Both the position numbers and the translations under genes were made by a program. The notes under the pieces were generated by a model. It saw only the letters and a program-made list of their open reading frames with translations. It searched no databases and had not been told where the DNA came from. Positions 23,401 through 35,400 of a stretch of 38,772 nt of DNA are shown piece after piece (the first letter of the stretch is position 1; every line of letters begins with the position of its first letter). This DNA comes from Penium margaritaceum (Eukaryota > Streptophyta > Zygnematophyceae > Desmidiales > Peniaceae): positions 6,498-45,269 of the forward strand of contig SZWC01001589.1 in the NCBI GenBank assembly GCA_023375785.1, in the 5' to 3' direction.

Positions 23401-26264
23401 GCTCAGTGTGGAGACCATGAACGATGACCAACCAAAGTAGGCATATGTCACTGACCATGACCAAATAATGTCACTAAGTGTAGGAACTTTGACAACTCAC
23501 AACACGAGTCACAAATGGTCGGGGTGGAAGGTAATGGTTTGTGAATACTAGTTATCTACTAGCAAGTACAAATACCTTCAATATGTAGTGGCACAATGTG
23601 GCTTCAATGCACAGTGACCAACCAAAGTATGCATATGTCACTAACCATGACGAACAAATTTCACTTCATGTGGTCAACGTTGAAAACGCATAACACGAGT
23701 CACAAATGGTCAGAGGGGAAAACAATGGTTTGGGAACACCAAGTATCACATAGCAAGCACAGGGGGCTTCAATACGTTGTGGCTCAGTGTGGAGACCATG
23801 AACGATGACCAACCACAGTAGGCATATGTCACTGACCATGACCAAATAATGTCACTAAGTGTAGGAACTTTGACAACTCACAACACGAGTCACAAATGGT
23901 CGGGGTGGAAGGTAATGGTTTGTGAATACTAGTTATCTACTAGCAAGTACAAATACCTTCAATATGTAGTGGCACAATGTGGCTTCAATGCACAGTGACC
24001 AACCAACGTATGCATATGTCACTAACCATGACGAACAAAATTCACTTCATGTGGTCAACGTTGAAAACACATAACACGAGTCACAAATGGTCTGAGGGGA
24101 AAACAATGGATTGGGAAGCCTATGTATTGGCTAGAAAGGACAAAGAACTTCAATACGTAGTGGCACGGTGTGGCTACTATGCACACCAAACAATCAAACT
24201 AGGCATATGTCACTGATCAAGACCAGAGAATTTCAATATGGGTGGTCAATGTTGACCAACCATAACACGAGTCACAAACGGTCAGGAGAGGAAAAAATGC
24301 TATGAGAATATCGGTTCTCAACTACCAAGTACAACGACCTTAAGTCAGTAGTAGCACAGTGTGGCTACCATGCACAATGACCGACCAAAGTAGGCATATG
24401 TACTGTCTTTGACCAAAGAAATCCGCTGTGTGTGATCCACGTTGACAACTCATAATACGAGTCACAAATGGTCAGAGGGGGAAACAATGATTTGGAAACA
24501 TCACGTATCACATAGCAAGCACAAGGGGCTTCAATACGTTGTGGGACGGTGTGGAGACCATGCACGATGACCAACCAAAGTAGGCATACGTCACTGACCA
24601 TGACCAAATAATGTCATTAAGTGTGGTAAACTCTGACAACTCATAACACGAGTCACAAATGGTCAGGGTGGAAGGTAATGGTTTGTGAATACTAGTTATC
24701 TACTAGCAAGTACAAATGCCTTCAATGTGTAGTGGCACAACGTGGCTTCAATGCACAGTGACCAGCCAAAGTATGCATATGTCACTGACCATGACGAAAG
24801 AACTTCACTTCATGTGGTCAACGTTGAAAACGCATAACACGATTCACACATGATCAGAGGGGAAAACAATGGGTTGCGAACACTAGTTATCAACTAGGAA
24901 GTACAAAGACCTTCAACAAGCAGTGGCACGGTATGGCTAGCGTGCACAGTGACCAACCTAAGGATGCATACGTCACTGACTACGACCGAATAATTCCACT
25001 ACGTGTGGTCAACATTGACAGCTCATAACACGAGTCACAAATGGTCAGAGGGATGGAAGATGGTTTGGGAAGCCTATGTCTTGACTAGAAAGGACAAAGA
25101 ACTTCAATACGTAGTGGCACGGTGTGGCTAATATGCACACCAAACAACCAAAGTAGGCATATGTCACTGATCATGACCGGAGAATTTCAACATGGGTGGT
25201 CAGCGTTGACCAACCATAACACCAGTCACAAACGGTCAGAACAGGAAACAATGCTACGGGAATATCCGTTGTCAACTACCAAGTACAACGACCTTCAGTT
25301 TGCAGTAGCACGGTGTGGCTACCATGTACAATGACCGACCAAAGTAGGCATATGTACTGCCTTTGACCAAAGAAATCCGCTGTGTGTGGTCAACGTTGAC
25401 AACTCATAATACGAGTCACAAATGGTCATAGGGGAAAACAATGGGTTGGGAACACCAAGTATCACATAGCAAGCACAAGGGGCTTCAATACGTTGTGGCA
25501 CAATGTGGAGACCATGAACGATGACCATCTGAAGTAGGCATATGTCACTGACCATGACCAAATAATGTCACTAAGTGTGGTAAACTTTGACAATTCACAA
25601 CACGAGTCACAAATGGTCAGGGTGGAAGGTAATGCTTTGTGAAAACTATTTATCTACTAGCAAGTACAAATACCTTCAATGTGTAGTGGCACAATGTGGC
25701 TTCAATGCACTGTGACCGACCAACGTATGCATATGTCACTAACCATGACGAACAAATTTCACTTCATGTGGTCAACGTTGAAAACGCATAACACGAGTCA
25801 CAACTGGTCAGAGGGGAAAACAATGGATTGGGAAGCCTTTGTATTGGCTAGAAAGGACAAAGAACTTCAATACGTAGCGGCACGGTGTGGCTAATATGCA
25901 CACCAAACAATCAAACTAGGCATATGTCACTGAACATGACCACATAATTTCAATAAGGGTGGTCAACGTTGACCAGCCATAACACAAGTCACAAACGGTC
26001 AGGAGATGAAACAATGCTATGAGAATATCGGTTCTCAACTACCAAGTACAACGACCTTCATTCAGTAGTAGCACGGTGTGGCTACCATGCACAATGATCA
26101 GCCAAAGCAGGCATATGTACTGCCTTTGACCAAAGAAATCCGCTGTGTGTGGTCCACGTTGACAACTCATAATACGAGTCACAAATGGTCAGAGGGGGAA
26201 ACAATGGTTTGGGAACACCACAAATCACATAGCAAGCACAAGGGGCTTCAATACGTTGTGGCAC
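20473..26264 (+). repeat. Satellite array, block 3
   Basis: After the insertion, monomers start at 20547 (a diverged/B hybrid), 20738 (C), 20929 (D') and 21120 (E). Regular units follow from 21310, with A starts at 22073, 23028, 24171, 25125 and 25888. The first ~600 bp are more diverged than the rest (for example CTAATTATTGACTAGCAAGT in a C monomer near 20879). The unit from 23028 has six monomers because of a 381-bp duplication. Confidence 0.95.
23319..24100 (+). repeat. Recent 381-bp tandem duplication (two monomers)
   Basis: About 23319-23719 and about 23700-24100 are nearly identical at an offset of 381 bp. Both copies carry the rare variants GCACAGGGGGCTTC, GTTGTGGCTCAGTGTGG, CATGAACGATGACC, AAGTGTAGGAACTTTGAC and GGTCGGGGTGG. 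The product is a D/B chimera at 23599-23789 (D left half, B right half), then C at 23790 and D at 23980. The few differences (for example ACCAAAGTAGG against ACCACAGTAGG) show a young event. Confidence 0.92.
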
Positions 26265-27005
26265 NNNNNNNNNNNNNNNNNNNNNNNNNNNNNNNNNNNN
26301 NNNNNNNNNNNNNNNNNNNNNNNNNNNNNNNNNNNNNNNNNNNNNNNNNNNNNNNNNNNNNNNNNNNNNNNNNNNNNNNNNNNNNNNNNNNNNNNNNNNN
26401 NNNNNNNNNNNNNNNNNNNNNNNNNNNNNNNNNNNNNNNNNNNNNNNNNNNNNNNNNNNNNNNNNNNNNNNNNNNNNNNNNNNNNNNNNNNNNNNNNNNN
26501 NNNNNNNNNNNNNNNNNNNNNNNNNNNNNNNNNNNNNNNNNNNNNNNNNNNNNNNNNNNNNNNNNNNNNNNNNNNNNNNNNNNNNNNNNNNNNNNNNNNN
26601 NNNNNNNNNNNNNNNNNNNNNNNNNNNNNNNNNNNNNNNNNNNNNNNNNNNNNNNNNNNNNNNNNNNNNNNNNNNNNNNNNNNNNNNNNNNNNNNNNNNN
26701 NNNNNNNNNNNNNNNNNNNNNNNNNNNNNNNNNNNNNNNNNNNNNNNNNNNNNNNNNNNNNNNNNNNNNNNNNNNNNNNNNNNNNNNNNNNNNNNNNNNN
26801 NNNNNNNNNNNNNNNNNNNNNNNNNNNNNNNNNNNNNNNNNNNNNNNNNNNNNNNNNNNNNNNNNNNNNNNNNNNNNNNNNNNNNNNNNNNNNNNNNNNN
26901 NNNNNNNNNNNNNNNNNNNNNNNNNNNNNNNNNNNNNNNNNNNNNNNNNNNNNNNNNNNNNNNNNNNNNNNNNNNNNNNNNNNNNNNNNNNNNNNNNNNN
27001 NNNNN
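26265..27005. other. Assembly gap (741 N)
   Basis: All bases are N. The flanks lie in B monomers; the distance between equivalent points on the two sides is 862 bp (26144 to 27006), which matches neither 763 nor 954. The sequence just left of the gap (26144-26264) and just right of it (27006-27126) are the same except for one base near the end, including the rare CACCACAAATCACATAGC. Confidence 0.95.
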
Positions 27006-30000
27006 TGTGTGTGGTCCACGTTGACAACTCATAATACGAGTCACAAATGGTCAGAGGGGGAAACAATGGTTTGGGAACACCACAAATCACATAGCAAGCA
27101 CAAGGGGCTTCAATACGTTGTGGCGCGATGTGGAGACCATGCACGATGACCAACCAAAGTAGGCTTACGTCACTGACCATGACCAAATAATGTCACTAAG
27201 TGTGGTAAACTCTGACAACTCACAACACGAGTATCAAATGGTCAGGGTGGAAGGTAATGGTTTTTGAATACTAGTTATCTACTAGCAAGTACAAATACCT
27301 TCAATATGTAGTGGCAGAACGTGGCTTCAATGCACAGTGACCAACCAAAGTATGCATATGTCACTGACCATGACGAAAGAACTTAACTTCATGTGGTCAT
27401 CGTTGAAAACGCATAACACGAGTCACAAATGGTCAGAGGGGAAAACAATGGGTTGGGAACACTAGTTATCAACTAGGAAGTACAATGACCTTCAACAAGC
27501 AGTGGCACGGTATGGCTAGCGTGCACAGTGACCAACCAAAGGATGCATACGTCACTGACTACGACCGAATAAGTCCACTATGTGTGGTCAACATTGACAA
27601 TTCATAACACGAGTCACAAATGGTCCGAGGGAGAGAAAAAGGTTTGGGAAGCCTATGTATTGACTAGAAAGGACAAAGATCTTCAATACGTAGTGGCACG
27701 GTGTGGCTAATATGCACACCAAACAACCAAAGTAGCCATATGTCACTGATCATGACCAGAGAATATCAACATAGGTGGTTAACGTTGACCAACCATAACA
27801 CGAGTCACAAACGGTCAGGACAGGAAAAAATGCTATGGGAATATCCGTTCTCAACTACCAAGTACAACGACCTTCAGTTTGCAGTAGCACGGTGTGGCTA
27901 CCATGTACAATGACCGACCAAAGTAGGCATACGTACTGCCTTTGACGAAATAAATCCGCTGTGTGTGGTCAACGTTGACAACTCATAATACGAGTCACAA
28001 ATTGTCAGAGGGGGAAACAATGGTTTGGGAACACCAAGTATCACATAGCAAGCACAAGGCGCTTCAATACGTTGTGGCACAGCGTGGAGACCATGAACGA
28101 TGACCAACCAAAGCAGGCATATGTAACTGACCATGACCAAATAATGTCACTAAGTGTGGTAATCTTAGACAACTCACAACACGATTCACAAATGGTCAGG
28201 GTGGAAGGTAATGGTTTGTGAATACTAGTTATCTACTAGCAAGTACAAATACCTTCAATATGTAGTGGCACAATGTGGCTTCAATGTACTGTGACCAACC
28301 AACGTATGCATATGTCACTAACCACGACGAACAATTTTCACTTCATGTGGTCAGCGCTGAAAACGCATAACACGAGTCACAACTGGTCAGAGGGGAAAAC
28401 AATGGATTGGGAAGCCTATGTATTGGCTAGAAAGGACAAACAACTTCAATACGTAGTGGCACGGTGTGGCTAATATGCACATCAAACAATAAAACTAGGC
28501 ATATGTCACTGATCATGACCACAGAATTTCAATGTGGGTGGTCAACGTTGACCAACCATAAAACAAGTCACAAACGGTCAGGAGAGGAAACAATGCTATC
28601 AGAATATCGGTTCTCAACTACCAAGTACAATGACCTTCAGTCAGTATTAGCACGGTGTGGCTACAATGCACAATGATCGACCAAAGTAGGCATATGTACT
28701 GCCTTTGACCAAAGAAATCCGCTGTGTGTGGTCCACGTTGACAACTCATAATACGAGTCAAAAATGGTCAGAGGGGGAAACAATGGTTTGGGTACACCAC
28801 GAATCACATAGCAAGCACAAGGGGCTTCAATACGTTGTGGCACGGTGTGGAGACCATGCACGATGACCAACCAAAGTAGGCATACATCACTCACCATGAC
28901 CAAATAATGTCACTAAGTGTTGTAAAGTTTGACAACTCACAACACGAGTCACAAATGGTCAGGGTGGAAGGTAATGGTTTGTGAATACTAGTTATCTACT
29001 AGCAAGTACAAATACCTTCAATATGTAGTGGGACAGCGTGGCTTCAATGCACAGTGACCAACCAAAGTATGCATATGTCACTGACCATGACAAAAGAATT
29101 TCACTTCATGTGGTCAAAGTTGAAAACGCATAACACAAGGCACAAATGGTCAGAGGGGAAAACAATGGGTTGGGAACACTAGTTATCAGCTAGGAAGTAC
29201 AAAGACCTTCAACAAGCACTGGCACGGTATGGCTAGCGTGCACAGTGACCAACCAAAGGATGCATACGTCACTGACTACGACCGAATAAGTCCACCATGT
29301 GTGGTCAACATTGACAACTCATAACACGAGTCACAAATGGTCACAGGGGAAAACAATGGGTTGGGAACACTAGTTATCAACTAAGAAGTACAAAGACCTT
29401 CAACAAGCACTGGCACGGTATGGCTAGCGTGCACAGTGACCAACCAAAGGATGCATACGTCACTGACTACGACCGAATAAGTCCACCATGTGTGGTCAAC
29501 ATTGACAACTCATAACACGAGTCACAAATGGTCAGAGGGAGAGAAAATGGTTTGCGAAGCCTATGTATTGACTAGAAAGGACAAAGAACTTCAATACGTA
29601 GTGGCACGGTGTGGCTAATATGCACACCAAACAACCAAAGTAGGCATATGTCACTGATCATGACCAGAAAAATTCAACATGGGTGGTCAACGTTGACCAA
29701 CCATAACACGAGTCACAAACGGTCAGGACAGGAAACAATGCTATGGGAATATTCGTTCTCAACTACCAAGTACAACGACCTTCAGTTTGCAGTAGCACGA
29801 TGTGGCTACCATGTACAATGACCGACCAAAGTAAGGCACGTGTACTGCCTTTGACCAAAGAAATCCGCTGTGTGTGGTCAATGTTGACAACTCATAATAC
29901 GAGTCACAAATGGTCAGAGGGGAAAACAATGGTCTGGGAACACCAAGTATCACATAGCAAGCACAAGGGGCTTCAATACGTTGTGGCACAGTGTGGAGAC

Positions 30001-32217
30001 CATGAACGATGACCAACCAAAGTAGGCATATGTCACTGGCCATGACCAAATAATGTCACTAAGTGTGGTAAACTTTGACAACTCACAACACGAGTCATAA
30101 ATGGTCAGGGTGGAAGGTAATGGTTTGTGAATACTAGTTATCTACTAGCAAGTACAAATACCTTCAATATGTAGTGGCACAATGTGGCTTCAATGCACAG
30201 TGACCAACCAAAGTATGCATATGTCACTAACCATGACGAACAAATTCACTTCATGTTGTCAACGTTGAAAACGCATAACACGAGTCACAAATGGTCAGAG
30301 GGGAAAAAAATGGATTGGGAAGCCTATGTATTGGCTAGAAAGGACAAAGAACTTCAATACTTTGTGGCACGGTGTGGCTAAAATGCACACCAAACAATCA
30401 AACTAGGCATATGTCACTGATCATGGCCACAGAATTTCAATACGGGTGGTCAACGTTGACCAACCATAACACGAGTCACAAACGGTCAGGAGAGGACACA
30501 ATGCTATGAGAATATCGGTTCTCAACTACCAAGTACAATGACCTTCAGTCAGTAGTAGCACGGTGTGGCTACCATGCACAATGACCGACCAAAGTAGTCA
30601 TATGTACTGCCTTTGACCAACAAAATCCGCTGTGTGTGGTCCACGTTGACAACTCATAATACGAGTCACAAATGGTCAGAGGTGGAGACAATGGTTTGGG
30701 AACACCACGTATCACATAACAAGCACAAGGGACTTCAATACATTGTGGCGCGGTGTGGAGGCCATGCACGATGACCAACCAAAGTAGGCATATGTCACTG
30801 ACCATGACCAAATAGTGTCACTACGTGTGGTAAACTTTGACAACTCACAACACGAGTCACAAATGGTCAGGGTGGAAGGTAATGGGTTGTGAATACTAGT
30901 TATTTACTAGAAAGTACAAATACCTTCAATATGTAGTGGCAGAATGTGGCTTCAATGCACACTGACCAACCAAAGTATGCATATGTCACTGACCATGACG
31001 AAATAATTTCAATTCATGTGGTCAACATTGAAAACGCATAACACGAGTCACAAATGGTCACAGGGGAAAACAATGGGTTGGGATCACTAGTTATCAACTA
31101 GGAAGTACAAAGACCTTCAACTTGCATTGGCATGGTATGGCTAGCGTGCACAGTGACCAACCAAAGGATGCATACGTCACTGGGTACGACCGAAGAAGTC
31201 CACTATGTGTGGTCAACGTTGACAACTCATAACACGAGTCACAAATGGTCAGAGGGAGAGGAAATGGTTTCGGAAGCCTTTGTATCAACTAGAAAGGACA
31301 AAGAACTTCAATACGTAGTGGCATGGTGTGGCTAGTATGCACACCAAACAACCAAACTAGGCATATGTCACTGATCATGACCAGAAAATTTCAATATGGG
31401 TGGTCAACGTTGACCAACCATTACACTAGTCACAAACAGTCAGGACAGGAAACAATGCTATGGGAATATCGGTTCTCAACTACCAAGTACAACGACCTTC
31501 ATTCAGTAGTAGCACGGTGCGGCTACCATGTACAATGACCAACCAAAGTAGGCATATGTACTGCCTTTGACCAAAGAAATCCGCTGTGTGTGGTCAACAT
31601 TGACAACTCAGAATACGAGTCACAAATGGTCAGAGGGGAAAACAATGGTCTGGGAACACCAAGTATCACATAGCAAGCACAAGGGGCTTCAATACGTTGT
31701 GGCATAGTGTGGAGACCATGAACGTTGACCAACCAAAGTAGGCATATGTCACTGACCATGACCAAATAATGTCACTAAGTGTGGTAAACTTTGACAACTC
31801 ACAACACGATTCACAAATGGTCAGGGTGGAAGGTAGTGGTTTGTGAATACTAGTTATCTACTAGCAAGTACAAATACATTCAATATGTAGTGGCACACAA
31901 TGGCTTCAATGCACAGTGACCAACCAAATTATGCATATGTCACTAACCATGACGAACAAATTTCACTTCATGTGGTTTGCGTTGAAAACGCATAACACGA
32001 GTCACAAATGGTCAGAGGGGAAAACAATGGATTGGGAAGCCTATGTTATGGCTAGAAAGGACAAAGAACTTCAATACGTAATGGCACGCTGTGGCTAATG
32101 TGCACACCAAACAATCAAACTAGGCATATGTCACTGATCATGACCAGAGAATTTCAATATGGGTGGTCAACGTTGACCAACCATAACACGAGTCACAAAT
32201 GGTCAAGAGAGGAAACA
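27006..32217 (+). repeat. Satellite array, block 4
   Basis: A monomers begin at 27704, 28467, 29612, 30375, 31329 and 32092. Unit sizes are 763, 1145, 763, 954 and 763 bp. The 1145-bp unit has six monomers because E was duplicated. The block ends at a single N (32218), in the middle of an A monomer. Confidence 0.95.
29140..29521 (+). repeat. Recent one-monomer (191-bp) duplication involving E
   Basis: About 29140-29330 and about 29331-29521 are near-identical at an offset of 191 bp. Both carry the rare AAGCACTGGCACGG and AAGTCCACCATGTG. The result is an E/D' chimera (29230-29420: E left half, D' right half with GGGTTGGGAACACTAG) followed by a normal E (29421-29611). It is a one-step gain of the kind whose reverse would turn a 5-mer into a 4-mer. 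Confidence 0.92.
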
Positions 32218-32457
32218 NCAACGTTGAAAACGCATAACACGAGTCACAAATGGTCAGAGGGGAAAACAATGGATTGGGAAGCCTATGTATTGGCTAGAAA
32301 GGACAAAGAACTTCAATACGTAGTGGCACGGTGTGGCTAATATGCACACCAAACAATCAAACTAGGCATATGTCACTGATCATGACCAGAGAATTTCAAT
32401 ATGGGTGGTCAACGTTGACCAACCATAACACGAGTCACAAACGGTCAAGAGAGGAAA
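31980..32457 (+). repeat. Doubled segment across the single N at 32218
   Basis: 31980-32217 and 32222-32459 align at an offset of 242 bp with few mismatches (for example TATGTTATGGCT against TATGTATTGGCT and CTAATGTGC against CTAATATGC). Both contain the rare GGTCAAGAGAGGAAACA, where other A copies read GGTCAGGAGAGG. Since 242 is not a multiple of the monomer, the doubling breaks register exactly at the N. It is most simply two versions of one locus joined end to end. Confidence 0.85.
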
Positions 32458-35400
32458 CAATGCTATGAGAATATCGGTTCTCAACTACCAAGTAGAACGA
32501 ACTTCAGTCAGTAGTAGCACGGAATGGCTACCATGCACAATGACCAACCAAAGTAGGCATATGTACTGCCTTTGATCAAAGAAATCCGCTGTGTGTGGTC
32601 CACGTTGACAACTCAGAATACGAGTCACAAATGGTCAGAGGGGGAAACAATGGTTTGGGAACACCACGTATCACATAGCAAGCACAAGGGGCCTCAATAC
32701 GTTGTGGCACGGTGTGGAGACCATGCACGATGACCAACCAAAGTAGGCATACGTCACTGACCATGACCAAATAATGTCACTAAGTGTGGTAAACTTTGAC
32801 AACTCACAACACGAGTCACAAATGGTCAGGGTGAAAGGTAATGGTTTGTGAATACTAGTTATCTACTAGCAAGTACAAATAGCTTCAACATGTAGTGGCA
32901 GAATTTGGCTTCAATGCACAGTGACCAACCAAAGTATGCATATGTCACTGACCATGACGAAAGAATTTCACTTCATGTGGTCAACATTGAAAACGTATAA
33001 CACGAGTCACAAATGGTCAGAGGGGAAAACAATGGGTTGGGAACACTAGTTATCAACTAAGAAGTACAAAGACCTTCAACAAGCAGTGGCACGGTATGGC
33101 TAGCGTGCACAGTGACAAACCAAAGGATGCATACGTCAGTGACTAGGACTGAATAAGTCCACTATGTGTGGTCAACATTGACAACTCATAACACGAGTCA
33201 CAAATGGTCAAGGGGAGAAAAAAAGGTTTGCGAAGCCTATGTATTGACTATAAAGGACAAAGAAATTCAATACGTAGTGGCACGGTGTGGCTAGTATGCA
33301 CACCAAACAACCAAACTAGGCATATGTCACTGATCATGACCAGAGAATTTCAATATGGGTGGTCAACGTTAACCAACCATAACACGAGTTACAAACGGTT
33401 AGGACAGGAAACAATGCTGAGAGAATATCGGATCTCAACTACCAAGTACAACGACCTTCATTCAGTAGTAGCACGGTGTGGCTACCATGTACAATGACTG
33501 GCCAAAGTAGGCATATGTACTGCCTTTGACCAAAGAAATCCGCTGTGTGTGGTCAACGTTGACAACTCATAATACGAGTCACAAATGGTCAGAGGGGGAA
33601 ACAATGGGTTGGGAAGACCAAGTATCACATAGCAAGAACAAGGGGCTTCAATGCGTTGTGGCACAGTGTGGAGACCATGCACGATGACCAACCAAAGTAG
33701 GCATATGTCACTGACCATGACCAAATAATGTCACTAAGTGTGGTAAACTCTGACAACTCACAACACGAGTCACAAATGGTCAGGGTGGAAGGTAATGGTT
33801 TGTGAATACTAGTTATCTACTAGCAAGTACAAATACCTTCAATATGTAGTGGCACAATGTGGCTTCAATGCACAGTGACCAACCAAAGTATGCATATTTC
33901 ACTGACCATGACAAAAGAATTTCACTTCATGTGGTCAACGTTGAAAACACATAACAAGAGTCACAAATGGTCAGAGGGGAAAACAATGGGTTGGGAACAC
34001 TAGTTATCAACTAGGAAGTACAAATACCTTCCACAAGCAGTGGCACGGTATGGCTAGCGTGCACAGTGACCAACCAAAGGATGCAAACGTCACTGACTAC
34101 GACCAAATAAGTCTACAGTGTGTGGTCAACATTGACAACTCATAACACGAGTCACAAATGGTCAGAGGGAGAGAAAATGTTTTGGGAAGCCTATGTATTG
34201 ACTAGAAAGGACAAATAACTTCAATACGTAGTGGCACATTGTGGCTAATATGCACACCAAACGACCAAACTAGGCATATGTCACTAATCATGACCATAAA
34301 ATTTCAACATGGGTGGTCAACGCTGACCAACCATAGCACGAGTCACAAACGGTCAGGACAGGAAACAATGATATGGGAATATGGGTTATCAACTACCAAG
34401 TACAACGACCTTCAGTTTGTAGTAGCACGGTGTGGCTACCATGTACAATGACCGACCAAAGTAGGCATATGTAATGCCTTTAACCAAAGAAATCCGCTGT
34501 GTGTGGTCAACGTTGACAACTCATAATACGAATCACAAATGGTCAGAGAGGGAAACAATTGTTTGGGAACACGAAGTATCACATAGCAAGCACAAGGGGC
34601 ATCAATACGTTGTGGCACAGTGTGGAGACCATGCACGATGACCAACCAAGGTAGACATATGTCACTAACCATGACGAAATAATGTCACTAAGTGTGGTAA
34701 ATTTTGACAACTCACAACACGAGTCAAAAATGGTCAGGGTGGAAGGTAATGGTTTGTGAATACTAGTTATCTACTAGAAAGTACACATACCTTCAATATG
34801 TAGTGGCACAATGTGGCTTCAATGCACAGTGACCAACCAAAGTATGCATATGTCACTAACCTGACAAAAAAAATTCACTTCATGTGGTCAACGTTGAAAA
34901 CGCATAACACAAGTCACAAATGGTCACAGGGGAAAACAATGGATTGGGAAGCCTATGTATTGGCTAGAAAGGACAAAGAACTTCAATACCTAGTGGCACG
35001 GTTTGGCTAATATGCACAATAAGCAATCAAACTAGGCATATGTCACTGATCATGACCATAGAATTGCAATATGGGTGGTCAACGTTCACCAACCATAACA
35101 CGAGTCACAAACGGTCAGGAGAGGAAACAATGCTATTAGAATATCGGTTCTCAACTACCAAGTACAACGACCTTCAGTCAGTAGTAGCACGGTGTGGCTA
35201 CCATGCACAATGACCAACGAAAGTATGCATATGTACTGCCTTTGACCAAAGAAATCTGTTGTGTGTGGTCCACGCTGACAACTCATAGTACGAGTCAGAA
35301 ATGGTCAGAGGGGGAAACAATGGTTTGGAAACACCACGTATCACATAGCAAGCACAAGGGGCTTCAATACGTTGTGGCACGGTGTGGAGACCATGCACGG

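Noticed and set aside
26078..27186. Long open frames of about 260-320 codons
   Set aside because: Almost all of their length is the 741-N gap read as unknown residues.
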